Shown here one piece after another: positions 25,101-36,538 of a stretch of DNA of 64,000 nt. Below the pieces are notes generated by a model. That model ran no database searches. It was not told where the DNA came from and saw only the letters and a program-made list of their open reading frames with translations. This DNA comes from Mycolicibacterium aromaticivorans JS19b1 = JCM 16368 (GTDB lineage: Bacteria; Actinomycetota; Actinomycetes; Mycobacteriales; Mycobacteriaceae): positions 4,030,001 to 4,094,000 of the forward strand of contig NZ_JALN02000001.1 of assembly GCF_000559085.1 (NCBI RefSeq), in the 5' to 3' direction. The first letter of the stretch is position 1. Every line of letters begins with the position of its first letter. The translations under genes were made by a program, and so were the position numbers.

Positions 25101-28100
25101 GAGTTCGGCGTTCGTGACATCGCCTCGTTCTCGATATCCGAGCAGACTACGAAATCTCTTGGCGAGTTGGCCCGTTCGTGCCAAACGACGATCAATACGG
25201 TGTTGCAGGGCGCCTACGCACGGGTATTGATGTCACTGACGGGACATAGCGACGTCGCGTTCGGCACCACGGTGTCAGGCCGTCCCGATGAGGTTTTGGG
25301 CGCCGACTCGATGGTGGGTCTGTTGATCAACACGGTGCCGGTTCGGGTCAGGATCGACGCATCGGTCACGACCACGGATGTCTTGGGTCAGCTGCAGAAG
25401 GACCATGCTCTGACGCTGGACCATCAGCACTTAGCGCTCAGTGAGATTCATCGGGCTGCCGGACAGAACTACCTGTTCGACACGTTCTTCGTCTACGAGA
25501 ATTATCCGATCGACGCGGCCACATTGGCGGGCAACGACGGCTTGGCGGTCACTGGATTCGCGCACCACGAAACAAACCACTATCCGCTGTCAGTGCAAGC
25601 CATCCCGGGCGATGAGCTGACATTCCGGGTCGAGTACGACACCACGGTGTTCGACGCGGCCGCCATCGAAACATTCGTCGAGCGACTCAAGCGTGTCTTG
25701 GTCGCGATGATCGCCGATCCGAACCGGCCGCTCTCGTCGATCGATGTACTCGACGACGCCGAGCGCGTGCGAGTGGAGCAACGTAGCAACCGAGACGCTC
25801 TTACAAGGCTCGTCCCCACCGGATCGATTCCGGCGTTATTCGCCGCACAGGTGGCCCGCGCTCCGGAGACGGTTGCGCTGACGTGTGGCGAGCGTTCACT
25901 CACCTACCAAGAGCTGGATAAAGCGACCAACCGATTCGCACATCTGTTGACTGGCAGGGGTATTGGTCCGGGTCAACGGGTGGCGCTGCTCGCGCCACGC
26001 TCAGCTGAGGCGATCGTGTCGATATTGGCGGTGCTCAAGACCGGGGCAGCATACGTTCCGATTGACCCGGCCTCGCCGTCTGCGCGCATGCAACTGATGC
26101 TCGACGACGCCGAGCCCGTCGCGGCGATCACTACTCCGGAGCTGGCCGAGCGCCTCGACGGCCTCCCGATCATCGACGTGTATGACCCCGCGGTAGCGAG
26201 CTACCCGAGCACTCCGCTACCGGGCCCCGCACCCGAGGACATCGCGTACCTCATCTACACCTCAGGCACCACCGGAGTCCCCAAGGGTGTGGCGATCACC
26301 CACCAGAACGTCACCCAGCTGCTGTCGGCGATGGACACCAAGATCGCTATGGCGGAGCAGGTCTGGTCGCTCTGGCATTCCCTGGCCTTCGACGTCTCGG
26401 TGTGCGAGATGTGGGGTGCGCTGCTGTATGGCGGACGACTGGTGGTGGTGCCTGAATCGGTGGCCCGCGCCCCGGAGGAATTCCATGCGCTGCTGGCAGC
26501 AGAGCAGGTCAGTGTGCTGTCCCAGACGCCGTCGGCGTTCTACGCGTTGCAGACCGCCGATGCGCTGCGGCCCGAGCTCGGACGTGAGCTCAATCTGCAC
26601 GCGGTGATCTTCTCCGGCGAAGCCCTTGAGCCACAACGTCTTCGAACGTGGCTGGCCAACCACCCGGACTCGCCACGCCTGCTCAACCTGTACGGCACCA
26701 CCGAGACAGCCGTGCACGCATCGTTCCGCGAGATCGTGCAAGCGGATATCGCGGGCGAATCCGATGTGAGCCCGGTCGGCGGGCCGTTGGCCGACCTGGC
26801 GTTCTTCGTCCTGGACCAGTGGTTGAAACCGGTTCCGGACGGTGTGGTCGGTGATCTGTACGTGGCCGGACCGCAGGCTGGTCTGGGCTATTGGCGTCGC
26901 CCGGGATTGACATCGTCACGCTTCGTCGCATGCCCGTTCGGGCCCCCGGGGCAACGGATGTACCGCACCGGCGATCTTGTGTCGTGGGGCGCTGACGGCG
27001 AGCTGCGGTACCTGGGCCGCGCCGACGAACAGGTCAAGATTCGCGGCTATCGCATCGAGCTCGGCGAAGTCCGGGCCGCACTCGCCGCGCTGGACGGGGT
27101 CGAGCAGGCGGTCGTGATCGCCCGCGAGGACCAGCCGGGAGAGAAGCGACTGGTCGGTTACATCACCGGCGCAGCGGATCCCGTCGCCGTGCGCACGGCG
27201 TTGGCCACGCGCATTCCCGAGTACATGGTTCCGGCCGCGATCATGGTCATCGACGCGTTGCCGCTGACTGTCAACGGCAAACTTGACCTGAGGGCTCTGC
27301 CAGCCCCGGAGTTCGCCGACTCCGATTCCTACCGCGCGCCCACGACCGCTGTTGAGGAAATCCTGGTTGGGATCTATCTCAACGTACTGGGTGTCCAGCG
27401 AGTCGGAGTGGACCACTCGTTCTTCGATCTGGGCGGGGACTCGTTGTCGGCGATGCGCCTCATTGCCGCGGTCAACACCGGGATGAACACCCAGCTGTCC
27501 GTGCGGACGTTGTTCGAGGCGCCGTCGGTCGCGCAGTTGGCGCTACGGATCGGTGCCGAGGAAGATCGACTCAAGCCCCTGGTGCCCATGGAGCGCCCCG
27601 AGGCGATCCCATTGTCGTTCTCGCAGAACCGATTGTGGTTCCTCGATCAATTGCAAGGACCCTCACCGACCTACAACATGGCCGTCGGTTTGCGACTGCG
27701 CGGCCACCTGAACGTGGAGGCGTTGGGCGCGGCCCTGACCGATGTGGTCGGCCGCCACGAGAGCCTGCGCACGATATTCGCCGCACCCGACGGGGTGCCA
27801 CGCCAGGTGGTGGTGTCTTCGAAGCAGGCCGACTTCGGCTGGGCCGTCGTCGACGCATCCGATTGGACGCCCGCCCAACTGGATGAGGCTGTCAGTGCGG
27901 TCGCACTGCACGCGTTCGATCTGGCTGTCGAGATCCCCATGCAGGCACGGCTGTTTCGGGTCAGTGACAGCGAGCATGTGGTGGTGGCTGTGGCGCACCA
28001 CATCGCCGCCGACGGCTTGTCGATGGGCCCGATGGTGCGTGATCTGGGTGTGGCCTACGTCTGCCGGAGCGCGGGCATGAACCCGATGTGGACCGACCTT

Positions 28101-31100
28101 CCGGTTCAGTATGTCGATTACACGCTCTGGCAGCGCGCACAGTTCGGTGACCTTGACGACGGCAACAGCCTGATCAATGCCCAGTTGGCCTACTGGCAAG
28201 ATGCGTTGGCCGGCATGCCCGATCGGCTGCAGCTGCCGACCGACCGGCCGTATCCGCCGGTGGCCGATCAGCGCGGTGCCACCACGTCGTGGCGATGGCC
28301 CGTGGAATTGCAAGAGCGGATCACCCAGGTGGCCCGCGAGCACAATGCGACCAGCTTCATGCTGGTCCAGGCCGCCCTGGCGTTACTGCTGGGCAAACTC
28401 AGCGCGAGCACCGATGTGGCGGTGGGTTTCCCGATCGGTGGCCGGCGCGATCCCGCCCTCGACGACCTGATCGGATTCTTTGTCAACACCTTGGTGTTAC
28501 GCGTCGACGTCGGCGGTGACCCGACCGTCGCGGACCTGCTGGATCAGGTGCGGGCCCGCAGCCTCGCCGCCTACGAACACCAAGACGTGCCCTTCGAAGC
28601 CGTCGTCGAGCGCATCAATCCCACCCGGTCGCTGAACCATCATCCGCTGGTTCAGGTGATGCTGGCCTGGCGGAACCTGCCGGGGGAGACCAGCGACGAC
28701 ATCGCAATGGCGCTGGGGGACCTGCAGGTCACCCAGCTCCCGCTCGACACCCACACCGCGCGTGTCGATCTCGCGTTCTCGTTGAGCGAACGCTGGACCC
28801 ACGACGGCGAGCCCACCGGGATCGACGGAATGGTCGAATTCCGCACCGACGTCTTCGACGCCGCCACCATCGAGACGTTGGTCGCGCGGTTGCAACGCGT
28901 GCTGGTTGCCATGACCGCCGAGCCGACCCGGCGCGTCTCGACGATCGATGTGCTCGACCCCGCCGAGCATGCACGTCTCGACACGATCGGCAACCGCGCG
29001 GTGCTGACCAGCTCCGCGCAGGCCGAGGTGTCGGTGCTCGAGCTGTTCGCGGAACAGGTTGGTCGCGCACCCGAGGCCGTCGCGTTGACATCCGACGCCG
29101 TATCGATGACCTACGGGGAGCTGGACCAGGCGGCAAATCGATACGCACACCTGCTGTCCGCCAAGGGTGTCGGCGCCGGCGACTGCGTGGCGTTGTTCAT
29201 GGACCGCTCGGCAGAGGCCGTCGTCGTGATGCTGGGCGCCCTGAAGATCGGCGCGTCGTACCTGGCCATCGATCCCGCGCTGCCTGAGGCCCGTATCGAA
29301 TTCATGCTCGGCGATGCCGCGCCGGTCCTCGTCGTGACCACGGCCGAGCTTCGGCCCCGCCTGCACGGGCACGACGTCGCCGTCGTTGACATCGACGATC
29401 CGGCCGCGGCCCGCCAGTCCGATGCGGCGCCGCCGCCACCGGACCCGGACAACATCGCCTATCTGATCTACACCTCCGGTACCACCGGAACACCCAAAGG
29501 TGTTGCGCTGAGCCACCGCAACCTGGCCCACCTGGCGGCTTCGGCCCATCCAGCACTTCCGGCCGATCAGGTGTGGACGCAGTGCCACTCGTATGCCTTC
29601 GACTTCTCGGTATGGGAGATCTGGGCCGCGCTGCTCGGTGGCGGGCGGCTACTCGTGGTACCCGACGCGGTGGTCCGTTCGCCCGACGACTTCCACGCGC
29701 TGTTGGTCCGCGAACGTGTCAACGTTCTCACCCAGACGCCGTCGGCGGTGGCTGCGCTGCGCCCGCAGGGGCTGGAGTCGGTGGCGCTGCTGCTGGGCGG
29801 TGAAGCCTGCCCGCCGGAAGTGGTGGAACAGTGGGCACCCGGGCGAGTGGTGATCAATGCTTACGGCCCAACCGAAGTCACCGTATATGCGTCGATGAGT
29901 GCGCCCTTGGTGGTCGGCGCTGAGGTGCCGATCGGTGCGCCGCCGCCGACCGTCGCCCTGTTCGTCCTCGACGAGCGGTTGCAGCCGGTGCCCGAGGGCG
30001 TGGTCGGCGAACTGTATGTGGCAGGACGCGGCGTCGGTGTGGGGTACATCGGGCGCACGGATCTGACGGCTTCCCGGTTCGTGGCCTGCCCGTTCGGTGA
30101 GCCCGGGAAACGCATGTACCGCACCGGGGACCTGGTGCGCTGGCGCGCAGACGGGCAACTGCAGTACCTCGGCCGCGCCGACGAGCAGGTCAAGATCCGC
30201 GGCTACCGGATCGAGCCCGGCGAGATCCAGGCCGTCCTCGCCGGACTCGACGGGGTCGAGCAGGCGGTCGTGATCGCCCGCGAAGACCGTGCGGGTGACC
30301 CGCGTCTGGTGGGTTACTTCACCGGAACGGCCGATCCGATCAAGATTCGTGTCGCGCTCGCCGAGCGGCTCCCGGCGTACATGGTGCCGGCCGCGGTCAT
30401 CGAACTGACCGCGTTACCGCTGACCGTCAGCGGGAAGCTCGACCGCCGGGCGCTCCCGGCGCCGGACTATCAGGACGCGGAAAGCTACCGTGCGCCAACC
30501 ACTCCCACCGAGGAGATCTTGGCGGGCATCTTCGCCCAGGTGCTGGGTACCGAGCGCGTCGGCGTGGACGACTCCTTCTTCGACCTGGGCGGGGATTCGT
30601 TGTCGGCGATGCGTCTGGTCGCCGCGGTCAACAACAGCCTGGGCTGCGGTCTCGCGGTGCGGGTGCTCTTCGAGACGCCCACCGTGGCGCAGCTGGCACC
30701 CCGGCTGTCCGGAGCCGAGAGCTCCCCGGAGCCACTGCTCGCCGGCCCGCGGCCCGAGACCGTGCCGCTGTCCTTCGCGCAGAACCGATTGTGGATCGTC
30801 GACCAGCTCCAAGGGCCGTCACCCATCTACAATCTGCCGGTCGCGTTGCGGCTGCGCGGCGAGCTGGACGTGGACGCCCTGGGTGCGGCGCTCGCCGACG
30901 TGGTGGACCATCAGGAGAGCCTGCGGACACGCTTCCCCGAGGTGGCCGGAGTACCCGAACAGCTCGTCGTTCCGACCGAGATGGCCGACTTCGGCTGGAC
31001 CGTCATCGACGCGACCGGCTGCTCGGACAGCGAACTGGCGGATGCCATCGACACGGTGACGAGCTACGCATTCGACTTGTCGCGCGAAATCCCCATGCAA

Positions 31101-34100
31101 GCCCGGGTTTTCCGCGTCGCCGGTGACGAGCATGTACTGGTGGCGGTGGTGCACCACATCGCCGCCGACGGGTGGTCCATCGCTCCGCTGGTGCGCGATC
31201 TGGGTGTCGCCTACGCGAGCCGGTCGGCGGGTGACGCGCCCGGCTGGGCCGACCTGGCGGTGCAGTACGTCGACTACACACTGTGGCAACGAGCACGGCT
31301 GGGCGATCTTGCCGATGCCGACAGCCGCATCTCCGCTGAACTGAGCTACTGGGAAGACGCACTGGCCGGCATGCCCGAGCAGTTGCAGCTGCCGACCGAC
31401 CGGCCATACCCGATGGTCGCCGACTACCTCGGCGCGCGCCTCGACATCGACTGGCCTGCCGATCTACAGCAAGCGGTCGCACGGGTGGCGCGCGAGCACA
31501 ATGCAACCAGCTTCATGGTGATCCAGACCGCATTGGCGGTGCTGCTGTCCAACCTGTCCGCCAACAACGATGTGGCGGTGGGTTTCCCGATAGCCGGACG
31601 CGGTGACACGGCCCTGGACGAACTGGTCGGATTTTTCGTCAACACCTTGGTGCTGCGGGTTGACCTGACCGGCAACCCGACCTTCGCCGATCTGCTGGCG
31701 CAAGTGCGTCGACGCAGCCTGTCCGCCTACGAGCATCAGGATGTTCCGTTCGAGCTACTTGTCGAGCGGCTCAAGCCGACCCGCAGCATGGCACACCACC
31801 CGCTGGTGCAGGTCGTGTTGGCTTGGCAGAACTTCGGTTGGCAGGCAGGCGATGCCGCCGGCTTGTCGCTGGGCGAGCTGCAGGTCGAACCGCTGGCGGT
31901 GGACACCAAGACTGCCCGGATGGACCTTACGTTCAACCTGGCGGAACGCTGGGACGACGCGGGTGAACCTGCCGGGATCGGAGGCGGCGTCGAATTCCGC
32001 ACCGACGTCTTCGATGCCGCCAGCATCGAGAAGATCGTCGGCCGGTTGCAAAGAGTTCTGGAAGCGATGACTTCCGAGCCGGCGCGACCGATGTCGGCGC
32101 TGGATGTTTTGGATGCGGACGAGCACGCCCGGCTTGATCAGGTCGGCAACCGCGCGGTGCTGACCCGAGCGGCGGCGGGCACCGAGTCGATCGCGTCCAT
32201 GTTCGCGGCACAGGCGGTGCGTACACCTGATGCGATGGCGGTCACCTTCGAGGGCGTATCGATGTCATACCGCGAGCTGGACGAGGTGACCGACCGTGCT
32301 GCGCGGGTTCTGGCAGGACGCGGTGCCGGGCCGGGACAGCGAGTCGCGCTGCTGCTACCGCGCTCGACCGAGGCGATCATGGCGATGGTCGCGGTCGTGA
32401 AGACCGGAGCCACGTACGTGCCGATCGATCCCTCGGTGCCCGAGGCGCGGCGTCAGTTCGTTCTAAGCGATGCCAAACCGGTCGCCGCGGTCACCACCGC
32501 CGATCTTGCGGAACATCTTGATGGACATGACATCTCGGTGGTCGACGTGCGCGATCTGACTGACCTCGCCGCCGATCGAACCGCGGTACTGGCTGGCCCG
32601 AAGCCGGACGATATCGCCTACATCATCTACACCTCGGGCACGACGGGCACACCGAAGGGCGTGGCGATCCCGCATCGCAACGTCATTCGGCTACTGCAGA
32701 CCCTCGACGCCGACATGGACATGACGGGGCTCGCCTGGTCGCAGTGTCACTCGCTGGCGTTCGACTTCTCGGTGTGGGAGATCTGGGGCGCGTTGCTGTA
32801 CGGCGGCCGAGTGGTCGTGGTGCCGGATGCGGTGGTGCGCTCGCCGGAAGACCTGCACGCCTTGCTGGTCTCGGAACGCGTCGGGGTGCTGAGCCAAACT
32901 CCAACGGCGTTTTATGCACTGCAGACCGCCGACGTCGCACATCCCGAGCTCGGTGCGCAACTGGCACTTGAGGCTGTCGTGTTCGGCGGGGAAGCGCTTG
33001 AGCCGCAACGGATGCGGCCGTGGCTGGAGAATCACCCCCCGGGCTCTCCGCGCCTGATCAACATGTACGGCATCACCGAGACGACGGTGCACGCCTCGTT
33101 CCGGGAGATCGTGGCCGGCGACGCGGACAGTGCCGTCAGCCCCATCGGTGTGCCGCTGGGCCACCTCGGCTTCTTCGTCCTCGACACGCTGTTGCGGCCG
33201 GTCGCGCCGGGGGTGGTCGGTGAGCTGTACGTGGCCGGCGCCGGGGTGGCCGACGGATACATCGGTCGGGCCGCGTTGTCGTCCACCCGCTTCGTGGCCT
33301 GCCCATTCGGGGAGCCCGGAGCGCGGATGTACCGCACCGGCGATCTGATGTACTGGGGCGCAGACGGCGAGTTGCGCTACATGGGGCGGTCCGACGAGCA
33401 GGTCAAGATCCGCGGATACCGGATCGAACTCGGCGAAATCCAGTCCGCCCTCAGCGCATTGAACGGAGTCGACGACGCGGTCGTGATCGCTCGCGAGGAC
33501 CGGCCCGGTGACAAACGCCTGGTGGGATATGTGACCGGCGTGGTTGATCCGGTCTCCGCGCGCGCCGCGTTGGCGGACAAGCTGCCGTCGTACATGGTTC
33601 CCACCGCGGTGGTCGTGATCGATGCGCTGCCGCTGACGGTCAATGGCAAACTCGACACCAAGGCCCTGCCCGCACCGGACTACCAGGACGGCGACTCGTA
33701 CCGTGCCCCCTCCGACGCCGTGGAGGAGGTCCTGGCGGGCATCTATGCCCAGGTCCTGGGCCTGGAACGGGTCGGCGTCGACGAGTCGTTCTTCGAACTC
33801 GGCGGCGACAGCATCCTGTCCATGCAGGTGGTCGCCCGGGCACGCGCCGCCGGCGTGCTGTGCCGACCCCGCGACATCTTCGTCGAACAGACCGTGGCCG
33901 GGCTGGCGCGGGTCGCCACCCTCACCGACGGTGAGAGCGATGTGGTGGACGAAGGCGTCGGCCCGCTACTGGCGACCCCGATCATGCGGTGGCTCAACGA
34001 GGTTCAGGGACCGGTCGACCAGTTCAACCAGACCGTGTTGATCCAGGCGCCGGTCGGTGTGACCGAGAACGACGTGCTGGTGGTGCTCCAAGCCGTCCTC

Positions 34101-35153
34101 GACCGCCATGCGATGTTGCGGCTGCGCATCGACGACGACGGTGCCGGGGGGTGGTCGCCGACCGTGCTCGAGACGGGAACGGTGGATGCCGCGGCGTGCC
34201 TGCAGACCGTCGAGGTGCTCTCGGACGAGGTGGTGACGCAGGCCAGGTCACGGCTGAACCCGGCTGCCGGCCGGATGGTCAGCGCTCTGTGGGCAGTGCC
34301 CACGGGGCAATTGCTTATCATCGCGCACCACCTGGTCGTCGACGGTGTGTCGTGGCGAATTCTGCTGGAGGACTTCAACCTTGCGTGGGCCCAGCATCAC
34401 GGCGGGCAGGACGTCGCGCTGCCAGCGCCGCGGACCTCGTTCGCACGGTGGTCGTCGGTATTGGCCGAACACGCCTACCGCCCTGAGGTTCTCGGCGAAC
34501 TGCAGCGCTGGCGAGACATCGCGGCGGTCCCTGCGCCGCTGCCCGCGGTTCAACCCACCGTCGACACCTATGCCAATGCCGGCAGTCTGTCGGTGGAGCT
34601 GGATCCCGAGACCACCAGGATGCTGCTCCGCGAGGTTCCAGCAGCTTTCCATGCCGGCATCAACGACATCCTGTTGATCGCCTTCGGGTTGGCACTCACC
34701 GAATTCCTGGGTACCGCAGGCGCTCCGGTCGTGATCGACTCCGAAGGTCACGGACGCGAAGAGGAGGTGGCCGGCGATCGCGACGCCGTCGACCTGTCCT
34801 GCACGGTCGGCTGGTTCACCACCAAGTACCCGGTGTCGCTCGCGGTCGGCGCCACGGACTGGGGACAGGTGCTCGCCGGCGACCCCAGCCTGGGCCCGAT
34901 CATCAAGGATGCCAAAGAACAACTTCGCGCCTTGCCGGATGGCCTGACCTACGGTCTGCTGCGCTACCTCAACACCGACGTCGACCTGTCCGGTTGCGAC
35001 CCGACGATCGGGTTCAACTACCTGGGCCGGATGGGCGCCGGTAGCGGTCAGGTGTCCGGTGACATCTGGGAGATTCGTGAGGACGGCTGGAAGGTGACCG
35101 GGTCAAGTCCAGGGACGTGGTGTACGACGTCGTCGGGTGATTCTTCGAGTTGA
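19131..35153 (+). CDS. Giant non-ribosomal peptide synthetase, 5'-truncated and split by an IS (modules 1-5)
   Basis: The open frame has about 5320 NRPS residues and begins inside a condensation domain; the first usable start (19269) is internal, so the true N terminus is lost. Domains by position: C end to about 19450; A1 19560-20990, T1 near 21110; C 21340, A2 22680, T2 24265; C 24500, A3 25840, T3 27435; C 27600, A4 29040, T4 30590; C 30765, A5 32200, T5 33800; E 33975 onward. Key motifs: YTSGTTGxPKG in each A, GGDSLSAM in T1-T4, GGDSILSM in T5 (typical before E), HHIVLDG/HHIAADG in C, HHLVVDG in E. The A2 and A5 specificity residues read DFWSVGMVH, close to the threonine code. After 35100 the frame runs into the IS and stops at 35153. 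Confidence 0.9.
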   Translation, partial: RTLDHQHLALSEIHRVTGQDHLFDTFFVYENYPIDAAKLSGTDGLAVTEFAHHETNHYPLSVQAIPGDELTLRIEYDTDVFDTAGIDALSARLQRVLAEMIADPGRPMFRLDLLDDCEHVRLDEWSNRAVLTRPAPVSLTIPALFAAQVERDPKATALSHGGRSWTYRELDDAANRFAHLLAGRGIGPGQRVAMVLPRSAEAIVSILAVLKTGAAYVPIDPAAPSARMHLVLADAEPAVVITIPALADRLAGQNLPVIDVNDPAVQSQPSTALPGPAPDDIAYLIYTSGTTGIPKGVAIDHRNVAQLMDSLQAAPLPSPRVWSQCRSYGFDVSVQEIFGALIGGGRLVIVPESVARAPEDLQGLLVSEGVSVFSTTPSEVGMLSPDILESVALIIGAEACPTTLMDQWAPGRVMINAYGPTETTVDVALSSPLTAGSGAVPIGPPISGAALFVLDGWLRPVPPGAVGELYVAGHGVGVGYVGRAGLTGSRFVACPFGGPGDRMYRTGDLVWWGADGQLRYVGRADEQVKIRGYRIELGEIRSVLADLDGVEQAVVIVREDRPGEKRLVGYVTGTADVSAARAAMAERLPDYMVPAAIVAIDALPLTVNGKLDRRALPAPEFSDADSYRAPTTAVEETLAGIYATVLGVQRVGVDDSFFNLGGDSLSAMRLIASVNAAVNSRLSVRALFDAPTVAQLAARISEAATPREKPAGVPAAPVPVVATSSSGGGLRIADVLPLTPLQQGLFFHASAASAGDDVYAVQLYVGLSGPLDPERLHDALQSVVARHPNLAARFSQKFAEPVQVIPADPVVPWQYFELDAAGLDAEGQIAQICAAERIAVCELGNEPVFRAVLIRTAADQYQFVLTNHHIVLDGWSLPILLGEVFASYYGQRLAPAPPYRRFVTWLAGRDLDAARAAWGAVLIGFDTPTLVGTAGREPGGRDIASFHLSEETTRALGELARSCHTTVSTVLQAAYARVLMLLTGQRDVAFGTTVSGRPDEMLGAEAMVGLLINTVPARCRITAATTTADLLDQLQSDHAHTLDHQHLALSEIHRVAGHDQLFDTFFVYENYPIDAARLSGGDGLSVTNFSHHETNHYPLSVQAIPGDELTLRVEYDTAVFDAAAIESLIERLKHVVAAMIADPGLPLSAIDVLDAAERDRLAVWGNRDGLTEQLSAPVSIPTLFAVQVARVPDAVALSYGEQAWTYRRLDETSNRLANLLAARGAGPGRRVALLLPRSADAIVAILAVLKTGATYIAIDPAVPEARMQFVLDDAAPVAAITNSELRQRLDGRDMLIVDFSNPVVDDQPATAVPGPEPDDIAYIIYTSGTTGTPKGVPIPHQNVTRLLEALAADMALADQVWTQCHSLAFDFSVWEIWGPLLYGGRVVVVPDAVVRSPEDFHALLVSERVEVLSQTPSAFYALQSVDSPAADDLALKAVVFGGEALEPQRLRTWLQNHPGSPRMINMYGITETTVHASFREITSADTDSAVSPIGRPLANLGFFVLDNWLQPVSAGVVGELYVAGSGLAYGYVGRAGLAATRFVACPFGAPGARMYRTGDLVRWTAAGELEYVGRADEQVKIRGYRIELGEIQSVLGDVEGVEQAVVIAREDRPGDKRLVAYITGSADPAAVRATVAERLPAYMVPTAVVTIGALPLTVNGKLDTKSLPAPEYQAVDSYRAPGDAVEEILAGIYAQVLGLEQVGVDDSFFNLGGDSLSAMRLIAAVNSAVKANLSVRALFEAPSVSQLATSISGQDGRPKQTVTGDAPTAVVATSVSAGSSGPMRIADVLPLTPLQQGLFFHASAATRGNDAYAVQLYVSLSGPLDAERLQTAVQAVVARHPNLAARFSQKFAEPVQVIPSDPVLPWHYFEFDAVGAGLEGQIAQVCKAERLAVCELGNEPAFRAALIRTGADQYRFVLTNHHIVLDGWSLPILLGEVFASYYGQRMPPAAPYRRFVTWLAGRDVDAARAAWGTVLADFETPTLVGPAGQVEFGVRDIASFSISEQTTKSLGELARSCQTTINTVLQGAYARVLMSLTGHSDVAFGTTVSGRPDEVLGADSMVGLLINTVPVRVRIDASVTTTDVLGQLQKDHALTLDHQHLALSEIHRAAGQNYLFDTFFVYENYPIDAATLAGNDGLAVTGFAHHETNHYPLSVQAIPGDELTFRVEYDTTVFDAAAIETFVERLKRVLVAMIADPNRPLSSIDVLDDAERVRVEQRSNRDALTRLVPTGSIPALFAAQVARAPETVALTCGERSLTYQELDKATNRFAHLLTGRGIGPGQRVALLAPRSAEAIVSILAVLKTGAAYVPIDPASPSARMQLMLDDAEPVAAITTPELAERLDGLPIIDVYDPAVASYPSTPLPGPAPEDIAYLIYTSGTTGVPKGVAITHQNVTQLLSAMDTKIAMAEQVWSLWHSLAFDVSVCEMWGALLYGGRLVVVPESVARAPEEFHALLAAEQVSVLSQTPSAFYALQTADALRPELGRELNLHAVIFSGEALEPQRLRTWLANHPDSPRLLNLYGTTETAVHASFREIVQADIAGESDVSPVGGPLADLAFFVLDQWLKPVPDGVVGDLYVAGPQAGLGYWRRPGLTSSRFVACPFGPPGQRMYRTGDLVSWGADGELRYLGRADEQVKIRGYRIELGEVRAALAALDGVEQAVVIAREDQPGEKRLVGYITGAADPVAVRTALATRIPEYMVPAAIMVIDALPLTVNGKLDLRALPAPEFADSDSYRAPTTAVEEILVGIYLNVLGVQRVGVDHSFFDLGGDSLSAMRLIAAVNTGMNTQLSVRTLFEAPSVAQLALRIGAEEDRLKPLVPMERPEAIPLSFSQNRLWFLDQLQGPSPTYNMAVGLRLRGHLNVEALGAALTDVVGRHESLRTIFAAPDGVPRQVVVSSKQADFGWAVVDASDWTPAQLDEAVSAVALHAFDLAVEIPMQARLFRVSDSEHVVVAVAHHIAADGLSMGPMVRDLGVAYVCRSAGMNPMWTDLPVQYVDYTLWQRAQFGDLDDGNSLINAQLAYWQDALAGMPDRLQLPTDRPYPPVADQRGATTSWRWPVELQERITQVAREHNATSFMLVQAALALLLGKLSASTDVAVGFPIGGRRDPALDDLIGFFVNTLVLRVDVGGDPTVADLLDQVRARSLAAYEHQDVPFEAVVERINPTRSLNHHPLVQVMLAWRNLPGETSDDIAMALGDLQVTQLPLDTHTARVDLAFSLSERWTHDGEPTGIDGMVEFRTDVFDAATIETLVARLQRVLVAMTAEPTRRVSTIDVLDPAEHARLDTIGNRAVLTSSAQAEVSVLELFAEQVGRAPEAVALTSDAVSMTYGELDQAANRYAHLLSAKGVGAGDCVALFMDRSAEAVVVMLGALKIGASYLAIDPALPEARIEFMLGDAAPVLVVTTAELRPRLHGHDVAVVDIDDPAAARQSDAAPPPPDPDNIAYLIYTSGTTGTPKGVALSHRNLAHLAASAHPALPADQVWTQCHSYAFDFSVWEIWAALLGGGRLLVVPDAVVRSPDDFHALLVRERVNVLTQTPSAVAALRPQGLESVALLLGGEACPPEVVEQWAPGRVVINAYGPTEVTVYASMSAPLVVGAEVPIGAPPPTVALFVLDERLQPVPEGVVGELYVAGRGVGVGYIGRTDLTASRFVACPFGEPGKRMYRTGDLVRWRADGQLQYLGRADEQVKIRGYRIEPGEIQAVLAGLDGVEQAVVIAREDRAGDPRLVGYFTGTADPIKIRVALAERLPAYMVPAAVIELTALPLTVSGKLDRRALPAPDYQDAESYRAPTTPTEEILAGIFAQVLGTERVGVDDSFFDLGGDSLSAMRLVAAVNNSLGCGLAVRVLFETPTVAQLAPRLSGAESSPEPLLAGPRPETVPLSFAQNRLWIVDQLQGPSPIYNLPVALRLRGELDVDALGAALADVVDHQESLRTRFPEVAGVPEQLVVPTEMADFGWTVIDATGCSDSELADAIDTVTSYAFDLSREIPMQARVFRVAGDEHVLVAVVHHIAADGWSIAPLVRDLGVAYASRSAGDAPGWADLAVQYVDYTLWQRARLGDLADADSRISAELSYWEDALAGMPEQLQLPTDRPYPMVADYLGARLDIDWPADLQQAVARVAREHNATSFMVIQTALAVLLSNLSANNDVAVGFPIAGRGDTALDELVGFFVNTLVLRVDLTGNPTFADLLAQVRRRSLSAYEHQDVPFELLVERLKPTRSMAHHPLVQVVLAWQNFGWQAGDAAGLSLGELQVEPLAVDTKTARMDLTFNLAERWDDAGEPAGIGGGVEFRTDVFDAASIEKIVGRLQRVLEAMTSEPARPMSALDVLDADEHARLDQVGNRAVLTRAAAGTESIASMFAAQAVRTPDAMAVTFEGVSMSYRELDEVTDRAARVLAGRGAGPGQRVALLLPRSTEAIMAMVAVVKTGATYVPIDPSVPEARRQFVLSDAKPVAAVTTADLAEHLDGHDISVVDVRDLTDLAADRTAVLAGPKPDDIAYIIYTSGTTGTPKGVAIPHRNVIRLLQTLDADMDMTGLAWSQCHSLAFDFSVWEIWGALLYGGRVVVVPDAVVRSPEDLHALLVSERVGVLSQTPTAFYALQTADVAHPELGAQLALEAVVFGGEALEPQRMRPWLENHPPGSPRLINMYGITETTVHASFREIVAGDADSAVSPIGVPLGHLGFFVLDTLLRPVAPGVVGELYVAGAGVADGYIGRAALSSTRFVACPFGEPGARMYRTGDLMYWGADGELRYMGRSDEQVKIRGYRIELGEIQSALSALNGVDDAVVIAREDRPGDKRLVGYVTGVVDPVSARAALADKLPSYMVPTAVVVIDALPLTVNGKLDTKALPAPDYQDGDSYRAPSDAVEEVLAGIYAQVLGLERVGVDESFFELGGDSILSMQVVARARAAGVLCRPRDIFVEQTVAGLARVATLTDGESDVVDEGVGPLLATPIMRWLNEVQGPVDQFNQTVLIQAPVGVTENDVLVVLQAVLDRHAMLRLRIDDDGAGGWSPTVLETGTVDAAACLQTVEVLSDEVVTQARSRLNPAAGRMVSALWAVPTGQLLIIAHHLVVDGVSWRILLEDFNLAWAQHHGGQDVALPAPRTSFARWSSVLAEHAYRPEVLGELQRWRDIAAVPAPLPAVQPTVDTYANAGSLSVELDPETTRMLLREVPAAFHAGINDILLIAFGLALTEFLGTAGAPVVIDSEGHGREEEVAGDRDAVDLSCTVGWFTTKYPVSLAVGATDWGQVLAGDPSLGPIIKDAKEQLRALPDGLTYGLLRYLNTDVDLSGCDPTIGFNYLGRMGAGSGQVSGDIWEIREDGWKVTGSSPGTWCTTSSGDSSS
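35093..35100. repeat. Left 8-bp target-site duplication of the IS256-family insertion
   Basis: GGTGACCG here is repeated at 36531-36538 on the other side of the element. Eight base pairs is a usual duplication length for IS256-family elements. It lies in the NRPS epimerization domain. Confidence 0.85.
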
Positions 35154-36530
35154 TGGTTCAGGCGGTGAGCGCCTCTGTGGTGGCCTCCTGTTCTGTCGGT
35201 GAGTTCTGGACGGCTTGTGATTTGCTGAGGACGTCCAGGCCGAGGTAGCGCCGGGATTCGGCCCATTCGTCGTGCTGTTCGGCCAGGACGGCACCGACGA
35301 GGCGGATCAGGGCGCCCCGGTCGGGGAAGATGCCGACGACGTCGGTGCGACGGCGGATCTCCTTGTTCAGCCGTTCCTGGGGGTTGTTGGACCAGATTTG
35401 GCGCCAGATCTGCTTGGGGAACGCGGTGAACGCCAGCAGGTCCGCGCGAGCATTCTCCAAGTGCTCGGCGACCTTGGGGAGCTTGTCGGCGAGCGCGTCG
35501 ATGATCCGATCATATTGCGCAGCAACGGAATCAGCGTCCGGCTGGTCATACACCGAATGCAGTAGCGTGCGCACCCACGGCCACGACGACTTCGGGGTGA
35601 TGGCCATCAGGTTGGTGGCGTAGTGCGTACGGCAGCGCTGCCAGGCCGCGCCAGGCACGGTGGCGCCGATCGCGGCCACCAGCCCCGCGTGCGCGTCGGA
35701 GGTGACCAGTTTGACCCCGGATAGGCCGCGGGCGGTCAGCGATCGCCAGAACGCCAACCAGCCCGCCCCGTCCTCGGCCGTGGTGACGTCGATGCCGAGG
35801 ATCTCGCGGTAACCCTCGGCGTTCACACCGGTCGCGATCAGCGCATGCACGTTGACCACGCGACCGCCCTCGCGGACCTTGAGGACCAGGGCATCGGCCG
35901 CGACGAACGTGTACGGCCCGGCATCGAGTGGCCGCGTGCGGAACGCCTCCACGGCGGTGTCGAGTTCCTTGGCCATCACCGAGACCTGCGATTTCGACAG
36001 CCCGGAGATGCCCAGCGTGCCGACCAGTTTGTCCATCCGCCGCGTCGAGACGCCCAGCAGGTAGCAGGTGGCCACCACCGTGGTCAGGGCCCGCTCGGCG
36101 CGTTTGCGTCGTTCCAGCAGCCAATCGGGGAAGTAGGAGCCCTGCCGCAGTTTCGGGATGGCGATGTCCAATGTGCCTGCCCGCGTGTCGAAGTCACGGT
36201 GGCGGTAGCCGTTGCGGTGGTTGGTTCGCTCCCCGCTGCGCTCGCCGTAGCCGGCGCCGCACAGTGCGTCGGCCTCGGCACCCATCAGGGTGTGGATGAA
36301 CATCGACAGCAGCTCGCGCAGCACGTCGGGATGAGCGGCGGTGAGTCGCTCGGTCAGGACCTGCTGCAGGTCGATATCGTGGACAGTGGTCATCGCGTGT
36401 GTTCCTTCTTTGCTCGAGTGACTTTGGACGGTCCCTCGAAGAATCACGCGATGACCTTCAATCACTCGGCTACGACACGCCGGTACCGCTAATCAGGTCC
36501 GACTCGTACACCACTCTGCTGGACGCAACC
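35101..36530 (-). mobile_element. IS256-family insertion sequence (IS1081-like), 1430 bp
   Basis: The element is bounded by the 8-bp direct repeats GGTGACCG. Its ends are imperfect inverted repeats that match at about 20 of 27 positions and share GTCCAG and TGGTGTACGA at the same distance from each tip. A second inner inverted motif (GTGATTCTTCGAG) occurs near 35138-35150 and again, inverted, near 36437-36449. It carries one intact transposase gene on the - strand. Removing the element and one repeat copy rejoins the NRPS frame as ...KVTGAAAAV... with no lost base, so the insertion is simple and probably recent. Confidence 0.9.
35158..36393 (-). CDS. IS256-family transposase (IS1081-like)
   Basis: A 411-residue DDE (mutator-type) transposase. 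ATG 36393 is preferred over the longer frame to 36465 because an AAGGAA site precedes it and IS1081 transposase has nearly this length. Visible features: the N-terminal MGAEADALCGAGYGER segment, IPKLRQGSYFP, the first catalytic Asp in the ADALVLKVREGG region, the second in TSDAHAGLV, and the Glu in the SNNPQERLNKEIRRR segment near the C terminus. No stop or frameshift is seen, so it may be active. The resemblance to IS1081 of M. tuberculosis is from memory of that protein. Confidence 0.94.
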   Translation of the reverse strand: MTTVHDIDLQQVLTERLTAAHPDVLRELLSMFIHTLMGAEADALCGAGYGERSGERTNHRNGYRHRDFDTRAGTLDIAIPKLRQGSYFPDWLLERRKRAERALTTVVATCYLLGVSTRRMDKLVGTLGISGLSKSQVSVMAKELDTAVEAFRTRPLDAGPYTFVAADALVLKVREGGRVVNVHALIATGVNAEGYREILGIDVTTAEDGAGWLAFWRSLTARGLSGVKLVTSDAHAGLVAAIGATVPGAAWQRCRTHYATNLMAITPKSSWPWVRTLLHSVYDQPDADSVAAQYDRIIDALADKLPKVAEHLENARADLLAFTAFPKQIWRQIWSNNPQERLNKEIRRRTDVVGIFPDRGALIRLVGAVLAEQHDEWAESRRYLGLDVLSKSQAVQNSPTEQEATTEALTA

Positions 36531-36538
36531 GGTGACCG
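36531..36538. repeat. Right 8-bp target-site duplication of the IS256-family insertion
   Basis: This second copy of GGTGACCG matches 35093-35100. NRPS coding resumes here in the frame that continues the left part. Confidence 0.85.
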
